This document shows, piece by piece, positions 1 to 12,246 of a DNA stretch of 64,000 nucleotides. This DNA comes from Atrina japonica. Lineage: Eukaryota; Mollusca; Bivalvia; Pterioida; Pinnidae. Positions within the stretch are counted from its first letter, which is position 1; every line of letters begins with the position of its first letter. The notes beneath the pieces were generated by a model, which was not told the origin of the DNA, searched no databases, and saw nothing but the letters and a program-made list of their open reading frames with translations. The position numbers and the translations under genes were made by a program. Location of the stretch: contig BROG01000076.1 in NCBI GenBank assembly GCA_030159075.1, positions 372,001-436,000 on the forward strand, given 5' to 3'.

Positions 1-56
1 AAGTACATAGTGCTACAAGTGGCTGTAAAGTATATAGTGCTGCAAGTGGCTGTAAA
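1..56. repeat. 28-bp tandem direct repeat, two copies
   Basis: Two near-identical copies of a unit containing agtgctacaagtggctgtaa sit end to end at the window edge. The array may continue to the left. Confidence 0.7.
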
Positions 57-1204
57 ATTACATGCTTTTGACAAGAATCAAGAAATTCAAAATGTTGGTT
101 CCCATTACCCTAAAGAAGCTTCTTACAAAATTTTAAGATGATTGGCACAGTATTTTTCAAAAAGTTAGAAACATTCAATCATTTACAGACAACAACAGAC
201 GAAGACCGACAGCATAAATCACTTACCCCAGACTCTTTTACATCAGAGGCATTTGTGATAAAATTCTTACATATTACTGAAAGCGCATTTGACAAAATAT
301 TTACAGAAAACAGCTTTCATTTTTGGACAATATTTTATACATTTTTTGTAAAATATTAAAATTTGTGTCTGATAAAGTACAGGAAATCCGTCTTGATTAT
401 GGGAATGGCACCAGCGAGATAGATTACAACTCAATTATATGTAAATAATAACTTTATACATTTGACTAAGATGATGGAGAAAAACTATCAAAACCAAACT
501 TTTTTTACAATTTACACTTTCAAGAGCCACAACTCTGTAACAAAACTCAGGTTAAAACTGAATATGATATAAGTTTTATGCCAAGGAAACTTACTAAAAA
601 GTTCAAAGTAGCTATTAAGTTCTGTCCGAAAGATAACAGACAGAGACTATGTATAGATTGGTGAACCCAGAGTCAACCAAACGATGTCACCTAATACATT
701 AGAATTAGTCAGATTGGAGTTATGAATAAGGATAATGACATTAAAATCAAACTTTATAGTTTTTATTTGAGATTTTCATTCATCACTGATATTATTTTGG
801 CACAAGAATGAAGTATGGCTGCTTTTAAATCAAGTCTATGTATACATGATAACTATTAGTTGACATGTAAACAGAATGAAAGTACAAATAATATTAAGAG
901 TCTGGAGTCTAGCTAATTTTTTTTTCAAATTGAAATACAAACTGCTCCTCTTAAGCTGATTACAGAAAGTGTATCATGTACATAGTGCCAAATACATGTA
1001 ATTTTGCCTCTATGACTGAAGTCTGTGTCTGAGCGATTATGTGGCAAAGATAACTTCCTATGCAGTAATTACATAACAGAATGCTACCTGTTTCAACAGC
1101 AAATTAATTCAAGACCGAGTCTGCACCTAATGTTTACAATTACTTAAAAATCAATTCAACTGTTAAAACAGTTGCATATCTGCAATAAATATAGAGCACA
1201 CAAA

Positions 1205-1229
1205 GCTCTCTCTCTCTCTCTCTCTCTCT
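1205..1229. repeat. (CT)n microsatellite
   Basis: About twelve CT dinucleotides in a row, 40 bp before the SINE insertion. Confidence 0.95.
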
Positions 1230-1268
1230 GTTAGACTCTGAAATATTCAAAGACAACCAGACTTAAAG

Positions 1269-1555
1269 TTTGTTTGTTTGTTTATTGTTGTTTAACGTCC
1301 CACACGAGAATATTTCACTCATATGGAGACGTCACCAAATGCCGGTGAAGGGCTTCAAATTTTGGCCTATGCTCGGCACTTACGGCCATTGAGCAGTAGG
1401 GTTCTTTAACGTGCCAACACCTACTGTGACACGGGACCTCCAGCTTTTACTGTCTCATCCGAAAGACAGGAAACCAACCTGTTGCCGGCGGGACTCGAAC
1501 TCACGACCTCACGATCCAGAGTCGAGCGCGCTACCGACTGAGCCAGGCCGGCTCC
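1269..1555 (-). mobile_element. tRNA-derived SINE, essentially full length, with target-site duplication
   Basis: Read on the minus strand, the element starts with a tRNA-like head containing an A-box-like CTGGCTCAGTCGGTAGCGCG and a B-box-like GAGTTCGAGTCCC. About 200 bp of body follow, then a (CAAA)n tail (seen as gtttgtttgttt at 1269-1283). It is flanked by a direct repeat, ccagacttaaag, at 1257-1268 and 1554-1565; the outer two bases may belong to the element. The intact duplication and clean tail indicate a fairly recent insertion. It is not a functional tRNA gene, because the 3' arm does not close onto the head. Confidence 0.9.
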
Positions 1556-2017
1556 AGACTTAAAGAGACTGATTGAAATTAAATTAGATTAGTGGAGGAA
1601 AGAAGAAATTAATGTGTGTATTCAAATGAATGTCTTTGTAAATGGGTGTAAGTGTGGGAAGATCTTTTAAAATAGTGTGCAAAACAATTAAAAGATCTGT
1701 TTTGCACATAACAGAAATTAGACGCTCTCATATCAATTCCATCATTTAAAAAAAATTTTCAAAAATTGAGCTAGATTTACATTTCATTTAACTCCTTGTT
1801 AAATAAAACATATTATATAAAGATGCTGGAAGACTGACTTACGAAATGAGAGAGGTAGACATTTAAATGATATATTCACAGATGGCTATTTCACCAAATT
1901 TCTGAAACTTTTAATCATCATTTAATAATTATACTTTCTATCATCAAATGTTTCTTAAATAAGAAATCAAAGTAAGAACAAAGACTAATGATGGTATGTC
2001 TACATTATAATGAATTA

Positions 2018-2199
2018 TACAGTCAAACTTGTTTATAAAGGTCACTCAAGGGAACAGGCAAAAGTAGCTGTTATAGAGAGGTGGCCATTATGTAGAGGTT
2101 TATTCAATACAAAAAGTTAACATTAAGGTTAAGTTTGAATGACTTTTATGGGCAGATGCCCTTTATAAAGTGGTGGTCTTAAATGTAAGTTTGACTATA
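2018..2199. mobile_element. MITE-like inverted-repeat element, 'tacagtcaaacttg' family
   Basis: The left end tacagtcaaacttg is matched by the inverted right end taagtttgactata. Interior motifs (tataaaggtcactcaag, gtggccatta, tggtggtctt) recur in the elements at 28445 and 32284. It is non-coding, with the length and structure of a MITE. A TA target duplication is likely but cannot be separated from the terminus. Confidence 0.65.
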
Positions 2200-2522
2200 T
2201 TTCAAAACTCACAACAGGAAACCAAATTGTTGTCAGACACAGAAAGACAGATGGACGGATTGACAGGCAAACAAAAATCACCAATTGATACACTTGTTTT
2301 TGCTTTGCAATCCAGCTAACAAACTTCATTACTGCATACTTTACACTTAGTTTGAACCATATGACATTTCTGGATCACATTTTCTGATCAATATTTCCTT
2401 TTCTTTCAGATTCTCTCCAATGCCTGTCTTCTAGTTTTAAAGTTAAATGCAAAAACAGGAAACTGAAAGTTGAAGACACATACACACCAAAAAAAACAAA
2501 ATGCTCTCTGACCTTGTGGGTA

Positions 2523-2611
2523 TTAACCATTAGTCCCTAGGTATCTAAATGGTACAATCTTTTCTATTTCCATAGACCAGTCGATTGTGGCCTGTAGTGT
2601 TGGAAGGGTTA
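2523..2611. repeat. Short inverted-repeat element, '(t)taaccc-cct' family
   Basis: About 90 bp beginning ttaaccattagtccctagg and ending ttggaagggttac, so the ends are roughly complementary. The same core (tctaaatgg..caat....agaccagtc....ggcctg) is seen at 27461-27545. It lies only about 50 bp beyond the exon 4 donor. Confidence 0.5.
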
Positions 2612-2663
2612 CAACATTCTAAGTACAGTAATTTTGATGCAAAGTTTAACGAAGCATACTTAC

Positions 2664-2929
2664 TATTGCCATTAATGTTAAAATGTATCTCTCTAAGTCT
2701 GATCCATGGTAACGTAACATTTTATTGTCGGCTGCTACCATCACTTCCACATGACGTTTATATGATGTTGAACGTTTATGTATACGATGACGGAAACTAT
2801 TTACACTATTCTGATCTCTATGAGACTGAGAATGTACAAGATGAGGTTTTGAATTTGAAAAAGAACTAAATTCTTCTTGTAAATGTCTAGAATCCTCTTC
2901 ATTTTTCCTTCTTGTGTGTTTATAATTTT
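2664..2929 (-). CDS. ADAMTS-like metalloprotease, exon 4 (linker, maturation site, start of catalytic domain)
   Basis: The exon is 266 bases: two bases completing a Glu codon with exon 3, then 88 codons. The acceptor is TGTTCTTTCAG (AG at 2931-2930) and the donor GTAAGT (2663-2658), phase 0. The first ~50 residues are a basic and Ser-rich linker (KHTRRK, then HSQSHRDQ) ending in RIHKR, a dibasic site suited to proprotein convertase cleavage although it is not a perfect R-x-x-R. Next comes [20 protein letters not shown] and [13 protein letters not shown], the first beta strand and helix of the ADAMTS reprolysin domain (family pattern V-E-T-x-V-V-A-D-x-K-M-x-x-x-H-G). The HExxH zinc site belongs to later exons, which I could not find to the left. 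The subfamily cannot be fixed from this part. Confidence 0.93.
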
Positions 2930-3021
2930 CTGAAAGAACAAAAATTATATAATATGGATTAAATAGTCATCTTTCTGAAAAGACAAGTTAACGGTGACCT
3001 GTTACAATTTATCATTGATTT

Positions 3022-3445
3022 TGCTTTGACTATAACTAGTTATTCTTTCTAGTTGCCTATACAAGATTGGTTTCACTGTAACACAAGATTCTTTTTAGTT
3101 GCCTATACAGACTGCTTTGACTATAACTAGTTATTCTTTCTAGTTGCCTATACAAGATTGGTTTCACTGTAACACAAGGTTCTTTTTAGTTGCCTATACA
3201 GACTGGTTTGACTATAGCACAAGGCTCTTTCTAGTTCCCTATACAGACTGGTTTGACTATAACACAAGGTTCTTTCTAGTTCCCTATACAGACTGGTTTG
3301 ACTATAACACAAGGTTCTTTCTAGTTGCCTATACAGACTGGTTTGACTGTAACACAAGGTTCTTTCTAGTTGTCTATACAGACTGGTTTGACTGTAACAC
3401 AAGGTTCTTTCTAGTTGCCTACATTGACTGGTTTCACTGTAACAT
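3022..3445. repeat. 45-bp minisatellite, about nine units
   Basis: The unit contains ttctagttgcctatacagac, then tggtttgactataacacaag. The first four units alternate between two variants, giving a 91-bp superunit at 3022 and 3113. Because the period is a multiple of three, long ORFs appear on both strands (15-residue repeats), but there is no sign of real coding. It lies 90-500 bp upstream of the exon 4 acceptor, inside intron 3. Confidence 0.9.
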
Positions 3446-4140
3446 ATATATCAGAGAGCCTGCTAAGTCCTTTGAAGTAATAATGATTTACCAGCTTTTT
3501 CTATCCAATCATAGGGGGCCAAAATAAGGCCCAATTCCTAACACAAAAACAAAAGCAAATCTGCAGATGAGATTTCCCTATGGAAGTAAAATGACAATGA
3601 ATTTGAAGAGATTCTGGTATTTTCAAACAGTTTTGTGCATTTTTAGATTTCCCCAATTTCAATAAAATGTTGTTAAAATCCCCAAATCAAAAAGACCAGG
3701 TCCCATTTCCCAAAGATTATAGAACATTCCCGTTAACAGGGTGTATGTCCCCATAGAGAACACATTGACAAGATCAAGCCATTCATGTCTAAAAAATTAA
3801 ACTGAGAGGTTTGCATTTAGTCACTTAGCTCCTTTGCTGCTCAACTGAGGTGTAAAAACAGTCAACGCATGTAATAACTATAATCTAAACTTTGAAAATA
3901 AAGATATGACAACTGCAAGTAGCATAAGTACCTATTTTCTATCACATAAATCAATCCCTTCATTGTATGATGGGTTGTCGTCAACATTGTATGATGCTTC
4001 TGGAAATACTTTATTAGTTCTCTCAAAGATATGCAAATCTCCCATTAACTCATCAACTCTTGAAGTCCTATTTGGACCTGTCCGTTTCAAAGAAATTCAA
4101 GGGGCGTATGCTTGAGATTTAAAATTTTACAATAATTTTA

Positions 4141-4240
4141 CATGCAAGATGAACTTGTTCACTCCTGAATTATGATAATAGACCATACTTATTATTGATT
4201 CGAGTGAGTCTATATGTGACCACAGGGGGTGATGAGTTAA
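4141..4240. repeat. Short dispersed repeat, copy 1
   Basis: It runs from catgcaagatgaacttgttc to gggggtgatgagttaa. Its reverse complement, slightly diverged, is present at 16351-16441 (gtgaacaagttcttattgca, gtggtcacatttagactcac). The pair defines a dispersed family within this intron. Confidence 0.6.
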
Positions 4241-4802
4241 AAAGAACATCTTACACTGAGGGAATCATGAAAGGTACTTCGGGAATTCAGCCCATTTTTA
4301 CTTTCTTTAGAATTATGAAATTCCCATAAATTTGAACATCCTACACTTAGGAAAGCACTGGAGTGGGTTATCAGTAGAACAGTTTGTGTGTGCTTTGAAA
4401 TCACAAAGTCATGCATTTAGATCGGCACTTAGTTGGGAGTAGGTCACCAAAAATACTAGACTTATAGAAAATTTTATTCTTTGCAACTACAGATTTAGCA
4501 AGTTCGTTTGTGATACTTCATAATTAAAACTGATTTTTCTAAAACATATAAATAATCAGAAATAAAACAAGGGGAATAATATAACATAAAAAGATCATGT
4601 GACATTATGCCATAAAAGAACACCACACAAATGGTCCAGATGTCAGACACATCTTTGTAATGTGAGCAGGCCCTTTTACTTTAATCTTTATCATAATTAT
4701 AACCCTGATCAAACTGCCACACAATTTTATTATGTGTATAACCTGAACTTCAGCTTTTCATTTCTATGAATCGCTACTTTTGAATTAGTCAAGGTAATCT
4801 CA

Positions 4803-4880
4803 TCATTACAGGTATGTTCCACACATATGCCTATGTGTACCTGTCATTACAGGTACATCCACACATATGCCTATATGTAC
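4803..4880. repeat. Direct repeat of about 38 bp, two copies
   Basis: Two adjacent copies of cattacaggta followed by ccacacatatgcctatgtgt differ at a few bases. Confidence 0.75.
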
Positions 4881-5511
4881 ATGCTTTCATATCAGTTTGT
4901 TTACAATACTGAGTATGTTTTGCAGTGAAAAGGACACAAGAGGTCATACCACAAGAATGACAAGTTGCAGCTCGGGTAAATCTATACAATTATGTACTTT
5001 GGTTTCATTACTGCAGCTTAAATGATTTCACTTGTTATTGTGGTAGTTACTCCTGAGCACAGAGAACTTTCAATTTATAATATCTTGGTACCAATATGTA
5101 CAGTTCTAATATATTTATTTTCTTTCTCACTTTTTATTTATCTATAATCTGCAATAAATGGCTGCTCTTTAAACTGGAGTGCTTTAATCTGTAAAAGAAG
5201 ACTGTCATTTGTTCTTTGTTTGGTAAAGGGACGGTCAGAAGTCAAAGCAATAAAAACACATATTGACATAAGTTTAAATCTTAATCTACACTGTTTCTTT
5301 ACAGGAGAGTAAAGAAAATAAACACCAAGTATTTGTGCAGAATTCACAACACTTTAAATGCTACCTGTATATATGAATTTGTGAGTCAGTTACCTCAGAC
5401 TTACAGAACTGTACGTTCAGGGCCTAAAGTCACCAAATACTCGATACTCAAGCTCAACATTTATATGATCATTTTGACTACTGTATGTATGTAGTTGTTT
5501 GGATCTGACTG

Positions 5512-5725
5512 CTTTTTGTATTGTTGTTTAAGGTCCCACTAAAGAATCTTTCACTCATATGGAGACATCACCAAAAGCCAGTGATGGGCTTCATATTTTG
5601 GCCTGTGCTCCGCACTTATGGCCATTGAGCAGTGAGGGTTCTTTAACATGACGACACCTACTGTGACACAAGATATTGTTTTTTTTTTTACTGCCTCATT
5701 CAAAGGACAGGGAAAGCCAGTTGCT
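5512..5725 (-). mobile_element. 5'-truncated SINE, same body as the copy at 1.27 kb, with target-site duplication
   Basis: The body matches the 1.27-kb SINE (tttcactcatatggagacat, ttggcctgtgctccgcactt, ggccattgagcagt) but is more diverged and lacks the tRNA-like head. It is bounded by perfect 11-bp direct repeats ggatctgactg at 5501-5511 and 5726-5736. Truncation at the head end with intact duplications is the normal outcome of incomplete target-primed reverse transcription. Confidence 0.85.
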
Positions 5726-6027
5726 GGATCTGACTGAACAGGGAATCACATTTTTATTTTTTCCATCATTTACGTAAACTAAATAGGATCACACATGATT
5801 TTCCTGTAGACAATGAATAAATATCTTGAATATCTCTATCGTATTCAAAATTTGAGTACGGAATTGAACAATTTTTAATATTTCTGAAGTTTTCTTCAAT
5901 TGAACAACACTTTTCATCCTTATATTTCCAGTTGCAGCATAATGTTTGTATTTAACCTTAAAACCATGAACAGTTAATCAAGTTTGAGTATTGAGTAAAT
6001 TTGGTGACTTTGGGGCCTGGTATTAAT

Positions 6028-6118
6028 TCATCAACCCCTTAAAAACCTATGGACTCTTCTGTAAATCAATGACTTTGACCAGTCCAAATAATGTATCTCT
6101 AGGGGTGACCGAGTTAAC
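6028..6118. repeat. Short inverted-repeat element, 'atcaacccct' family
   Basis: The left end is tcatcaacccctt and the right end aggggtgaccgagttaa. The core atggactcttctgtaaatca is shared with copies at 13340 and 16631 and, reversed, at 26350 and 30134. Confidence 0.65.
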
Positions 6119-9100
6119 ACACTTCTGTGTGCAGTAGCATAATACAATTGTGGTTAACCTCAAATGCAGTATACAACATGTGTTTCATCTCCATCTATCT
6201 TAAATCATACACAGAATACTAGCAGCTGACCGTTATTGTGTATTAAATCACCATCTTTTACTCTAGTTGTACATGTCCACACAAACTACCTCAAGCTTTC
6301 TGTCTGGTGAACAGAAACCAACATGTGTACCATGAAAAAGGTGTCTTTAGATATAAGTTTACTTAATTATATACCATATTTTGATAATGTTAGGTTTCAG
6401 TGAGACATTCAACTTTTTTTTCGTTTATGTTCTTCTAATGACTGGTTTTAAAGAGCAGGAGATGAGTCTGTTTTATTACTGATGTAGACAATTTTGACCA
6501 TAAACTCTCTCATCATCAGACCACTAAAATTTAAAAATGAGACACATCTGTGGACACACACCCTCACAGAAACACACCCAGCCCCCAACACACACACATA
6601 TACACATGTACATGGGATTATGTGAGACCACATTGCACTTGTATAGTAAGTCGACACTCTGATAGCTGTTTCAGCCATGAGGAAACACCTGCTAAGGCTA
6701 GTGGCGGTTTTATAGCAGGAGAATTAACATTATACCTCTCCTGATGCTGTAGAACAAAAACAGTGTTAACTGCACATGTAAAAGTGTGTTGTTGTTTCTA
6801 CTGGGTATGATGCACCATAAAAACACTACATCTGCAGTTAATTACAACATGCATATACAACCACATGTTAATTTCTGGTCGGCCCTAACACAGACATGCA
6901 AGAAACTGGAAGCTTGATCTTTTACTTAAGATAAAAATCTCTGTAAAATCTTTAAAAGATTTTTTTTTAAATATTTGAAAATTTTAAGAACTGAATTTTA
7001 AGTACAATGAACATGTTCATTTGTACCAGCAAAATTTGAAATTCCGATGGCTATCCAACAATCTTAAGACCAGTGTTATAGAAAACTTGGGTCTTAATAT
7101 GAAAAGGATAAAGGACACTAAACAATGGTCATTACTGATGCAACATAAAAAAATACAGATATCGTAATATTACATGAAGTTTGATTATCTCCTTGAAGTT
7201 AACAGTAAATTGACCAGTTCACAACAACCACTGGTCAAGGTCATCTATTCTGAAGGTTCGCCAATCTGAAAGTCTAAAATTCCGTAGGTCAATTAAAAAA
7301 GGGTTCAAGTTGGTTTATATGGCTTTAATTTGTATTGTCAACCTAGTTTTACTTGGGTTACAGATCTATTTCATACATGATATGTTAACACAGAAATGTT
7401 CTTTGTAGATATTTTTCTTTTTAATAGGGCCATAAAACATTTAAATTTGATAACCTAGTTTTTCTGATTCCTGATATGGGTTACAAATAATTTTTATATA
7501 TATATACAAACATGTGTATATTTCACAACTTACATATTAAAATCATCTCTCTGAGGATCAGAGGAAGCAACCTTTACTATGACATCATGGTACATTTTTA
7601 TTACAGCAGTTTGACCTTGACCTTTGTCCATCAAATCATTAGGCATAATTTGTCAATATACAATCAATGTATCAGGTGAGGAAATCAAATGTCCAGTACA
7701 CAGTCTAACTCTGTTTGATGTGTCCAGAATATATACAATCTACATATTCATAAACACACATATTAACTAACATACCTGCATACACATACATTCTGAAAAA
7801 GTTACTATATACATTTACCCCTTTGTATTCAGGGTAGCATAAGTGTATAGGTTCATTTTCTAGGATGTCAGCCTTGAATGTAGACTGTAGAGTTTGACCT
7901 TTTTACTGATTGGTAATTTACTTTATAACCTTCACTTTAGTTTTCATCAGTATAGCCCAGTAAATATTACACGGCTGCCTATTCACTGTATTTCACAAAT
8001 AAGTATTCAATTTCGTTTATCTGAAGTCTTCCATTTAAAATCTTTTTACTACTTGTGAATCGACTTAGTGGGTGTACAGGACTACATACTCTTTTTCTGA
8101 AGGAAAAAACAAAACTGAAGGTGACAAGACAACATGTAACAAATGAAATCTTTTGATGTTATATGACAATCTAGATAGATCCTCTCTGATCAAAATGTCA
8201 CTAAATTTTTCTGATATGGTATCATTAAATGTTTCATGTTATATCCAGAAGTTATACGGGTCAATAGCAAAGATTAAATAAATCATTAAAGATACTTTAT
8301 CTAAACAAAGCCTACCTTTGTCAAGAAGTAGTGTAGAGTTAACAAGGTATTGTTATATAATCGGGTGTATGATAGATTTCAGCTACATATACGATTTCCA
8401 AAATTTAAGTGTCAAAGCGTGCATGTGTACCACATTTTTTTTAAATCTTCATAGTATGATAGATGATATTCTTTCATCTGAGTTTCTGTTCATTTTTTCA
8501 TGTCCAAAACTGATTGAAATCTGTGATTATTCGTAGGTGTACAACTATCATGTCCATTAGTTAGTTATACATTCCATTCATGAATTGTATAAAATAGCAT
8601 AGGTTGTTGTATAAACAATACCATACATGTATCATTGAAATCACTACCAGAGTGAAGTCTCAAGTCATTTCGGTGCAAAGCTCTCTATCAAGACTGGATC
8701 GGACAGTTCAAATTCAACAGCGAACCATCATATCTGAAAGGTACCCCCAAAAATGTGTTTGAAACTTAAGTCAAACAGACTGACTCCAAGGTGAAAGAGT
8801 TCTGAAGCTGGCATCTAATTCATCACTTGGGTATTATATATAATATTACATTAATCATACTGTATGTCTTTTGTGATCATTTCATTCTAAGCTGTTTTCA
8901 AACTGAACCACATTCAATTTGATGAATTATTCAGATCAAACATGTATTGTTCATCTTTTCAATCAACTATCCTTTGGTCAGCTCACAAATTGTGAAAAAT
9001 ATGAAGGAGAGTGGCAATTACCAAGAAAATCAAATTTCTGCAATGAGAATTTAAGTTTATAGTAGGATATTTTATCTTGCTCAAATGAAGTAAATCATCC

Positions 9101-10635
9101 ATTCATCCAGTTTTGAAACCTGAGAAAAAGCCTGAATTTCTGACATGTCTATGATAAACTAACTTGGTACCAGGCTAAACCTTAGGTGAGCCAATTAAAA
9201 GGTGATATATTTCATATGATTTGAGGAATAATTTCTATGCATTTTGTGATTTTATCATGGGAAAAATATATCAAAAAGAGTGTTTGTTTGTATTCGGGCA
9301 AAATGAGAAGGTACTCAGAAAATAAAATGAACTATTTTTACACTTAGCTTATCAACTCTATGTACTGTGATGTGTAAAGTAGCAATCCTCGGGGTAAACA
9401 AGAATTGCTGAATTTTATATATCTAATCTATTGACCTTTAATGTGACTTTTTTGTGGTGAGGTTAGGGTAACGCTAACCCTTTTATTTTATTTTTACCAA
9501 ATGATTCAGTCTCAAGTTTCGAGATAAAAATCTTGGGATTAACACAAGCCAGATTTGTGGAATATTTTTTTTATCCGGATTTGATACAGTAAACAAGATT
9601 AGTACCAATCCCCCGGCATGGATAATTATGATAATCTCCTGAAAAAATGATACCAAACACATGCTCTGTAGCATCAAAGTCTATTTTTATGCTAAATCAT
9701 CTGCACCGATGTCTTTTAAAATGCAAACTCAGCGATTATGATTTTCAACTCAAACTTTGGACTATGGCCAAGCCACATAGATATAACTCCCCAGGATAAT
9801 CACCCTTTAAATCTCTGCTATCTGACCTGTGCTAGGGTTTTTTTCTCTCAGTCTAATACACATTTTCACTAACTCATTTCAGGGTTGCAGAAATATAATA
9901 GATGAAAAGATTTATTGCTTGATCAGAATTTAACTAATAAGGTGTGTTTTTGTTATAGATAGGGCCACAATCTGTGCAGCCTTGGAATGTAAACCTAATT
10001 CATAAGCATTTGATCTGGTAACACAAACAAAATATATTGTTTATATATATCTTACACATACACCATCACAGGACTTCCAGAAATCAGCAAGTTTAAGGCA
10101 CTGAGGAAATGCAATAATCAGAAATATACAGAGTCACTGTATAGTAATGGATGCAATATCAAGCTGAAAATAATAGGCATCATAAAAATAATCATACATA
10201 TAGGAGTCATATTGAGGTTTCTTTTTCAATTTATCAAAGTCAAATGGTTGTATGAAGGTAACTGTTCATTTGAGCTAAGATACAGCCAACAAGGTGACTA
10301 TGATTGGTACATTGAAACTGTATACAAAACTCAGACTGAGCAGGAAGCAGTTGTACTGCACAGAAAACTATTTGATCTATAGATAAACACTTTAAAAAAC
10401 ATTTAAGTACAAGTATAATTTATTTACCAACAAACAAATAGTAGAATTTGTACAGAACTGGAACTTAATACCAATATGTATCAAGATTTAGATCAGACAA
10501 CTAGGTGATGAGGTATGGAAGAGAGGTCATCATCTATGACAGGCTTGAATGGGTGGAGTCCTCTCAGCTTCATACTAAGTCAATATTATTCAACCAAAGA
10601 GACATATTTGATTATTCATATTAATCCTTAATTAA

Positions 10636-10877
10636 TACAGTAGAACCTGTCCTGAAGAACCACTGTCATTAAAGAGCACCTGTCTTTTGAGACCACTTTT
10701 TGAAAACCACAGTTAAATATCTGTACATAATACCTTATTTGAGAGAATACCTGTATTACCCCCTAAAGAAACATTTGGACTGGTTTAAGTAATCCATTTA
10801 ATGAAGAGTCCATTGATTTTGGAGGTTGATAAGTTAAGTGATAGATGGGGTGGTCATTCAAGGCAAGTTCTACTGCA
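10636..10877. mobile_element. MITE-like element, 'tacagtggaacctgtctt' family, with a nested second repeat
   Basis: The ends are tacagtagaacctgtcctga and, inverted, aaggcaagttctactgca. Between about 10758 and 10836 a copy of the 'atcaacccct' family (reverse orientation: cccctaaagaaacatttgga to ggaggttgataagttaa) has been inserted. This puts the 'atcaacccct' family later than the MITE at this locus. Confidence 0.7.
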
Positions 10878-11410
10878 TTATCAAAGTCTTCATGAAGTTG
10901 AAATAGTGAAATAGAAAAAAATTTGTGAAGCAGTAAAGAAGTAATGCTAATCTTTAACCTTTACTGTATACAAGTAAACTTGAGACACTGTCAGATAACC
11001 CTAAACCATATGTCAGGAGGCTATCCACTAAACCTTGGTATGCTGGACTTGTAAGAATTACAAATTTCTGATCATGCAAGCAAATATACACATACATTTA
11101 CATATGGACAGGAAGTGTTAATAACAGCAAATATATAAAATTGGTTTATGTATGTATATAGTTTTTTCCTGGTGTTCATATTATCATGGAAGCTAATCTT
11201 TAATTGGCGTATATCACTAAGTTACTAGTATCATCATAGAGAAGTATTTTGGCTGGTATACTGCACCTTATTTCAGCAAAACAGAAACATTTAACCTAAA
11301 AAGAAAATCTTTGCAAAATTGAGAATTTGCGGGAAACTAATTGTACCAGCCATGATAAAATGGAATAAGCGATAATATTACAATACTATATACAAATATA
11401 TATTTATATG

Positions 11411-12246
11411 TACAGTGAAACCTATCTAGAAAGACCACCCATTCTGTCAGTGAAATGTGGACTTACAAGACTGGTGGTCTCTCAAAAGGATTATATAATA
11501 AAACTGCTTTTCAGAAAGTGATCTCACAAAATAGGTGGTTCTTCTATGACAGTGGTCTCACAAGACAGGTGGTTTTCTATTATAGTGGTCTCACAAGACA
11601 GGTGGTTTTTCTATGACAGTGGTCTCACAAGACAGGTGGTTTTCTTTGATAGTGGTCTCACAAGACAGGTGGTTTTCTATTATAGTGGTCTCAAAAGACA
11701 GGTGGTTTTCTATTATAGTGGTCTCAAAAGACAGGTGGTTTTCTTTGATAGTGGTCTCACAAGACAGGTGGTTTTCTCTTATAGTGGTCTCACAAGACAG
11801 GTGGTTTTCTTTTATAGTGGTCTCACAAGACAGGTGGTTTTTATATTATAGTGGTCTCACAAGACAGGTGGTTTTTTGATAGTGGTCTCACAAGACAGGT
11901 GGTTTTCTCTGATAGTGGTCTCACAAGACAGGTGGTTTTCTCTGATAGTGGTCTCACAAGACAGGTGGTTTTTATATTATAGTGGTCTCATGAGACAGGT
12001 GGTTTTCTATTATAGTGGTCTCACAAGACAGGTGGTTTTTCTATGACAGTGGTCTCACAAGACAGGTGGTTTTCTATTATAGTGGTCTCACAAGACAGGT
12101 GGTTTTTCTATGACAGTGGTCTCATAACACAAGTGGTTTTCTATGATAGTGGTCTCACAAGACAGGTGGTTTTTCTATGACAGTTGTTTCACAACACAAG
12201 TGATGTTCTATGACAGTGGTCTCACAAGAGGTTCTTTTCTCTTCAA
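11411..12246. repeat. 34-bp minisatellite, about twenty units, grown inside a MITE
   Basis: The left edge (tacagtgaaacctatctaga, then aaagaccaccc) is the terminus of the 'tacagtggaacctgtctt' MITE. From about 11520 a unit of about 34 bp with core agtggtctcacaagacaggt then ggttttctat repeats to about 12240, with variants (ttatag, tgacag, tgatag). The unit equals the internal MITE motif 'gtggtctc..aagacagg', so the array appears to be a local expansion of MITE sequence. ORFs of up to 101 codons here are repeat artefacts. Confidence 0.9.

Larger units (their letters stand above)
1..2663 (-). other. Start of intron 4 of the ADAMTS-like gene
   Basis: The GTAAGT donor at 2663 opens this intron, which continues past the left edge. 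The next exon should start in phase 0 with the family sequence V-x-x-L-[YF]-x-x-P-S-[IL]-G-N. I looked for it on the minus strand and found nothing matching. The region contains a 28-bp direct repeat (1-56), a CT run, one nearly complete SINE and two inverted-repeat elements. Confidence 0.7.

Noticed and set aside
195..280. Possible ADAMTS exon 5 on the minus strand (acceptor TTTCAG near 280, donor GTAAGT near 220)
   Set aside because: In the required phase 0 the first codon is TAA, and no other frame gives the expected family sequence.
1660..1698. Hairpin agatcttttaa ... ttaaaagatct
   Set aside because: It is a short A/T-rich palindrome with no context suggesting an RNA structure or terminator.
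2585..2869. 94-codon plus-strand ORF
   Set aside because: It is the antisense shadow of ADAMTS exon 4; the minus strand has the domain match and splice sites.
3144..3527. 127-codon plus-strand and 84-codon minus-strand repetitive ORFs
   Set aside because: They are produced by the 45-bp minisatellite, whose period is a multiple of three.
11546..11879. Two overlapping repetitive ORFs of 101 and 88 codons
   Set aside because: They are frame artefacts of the 34-bp minisatellite.
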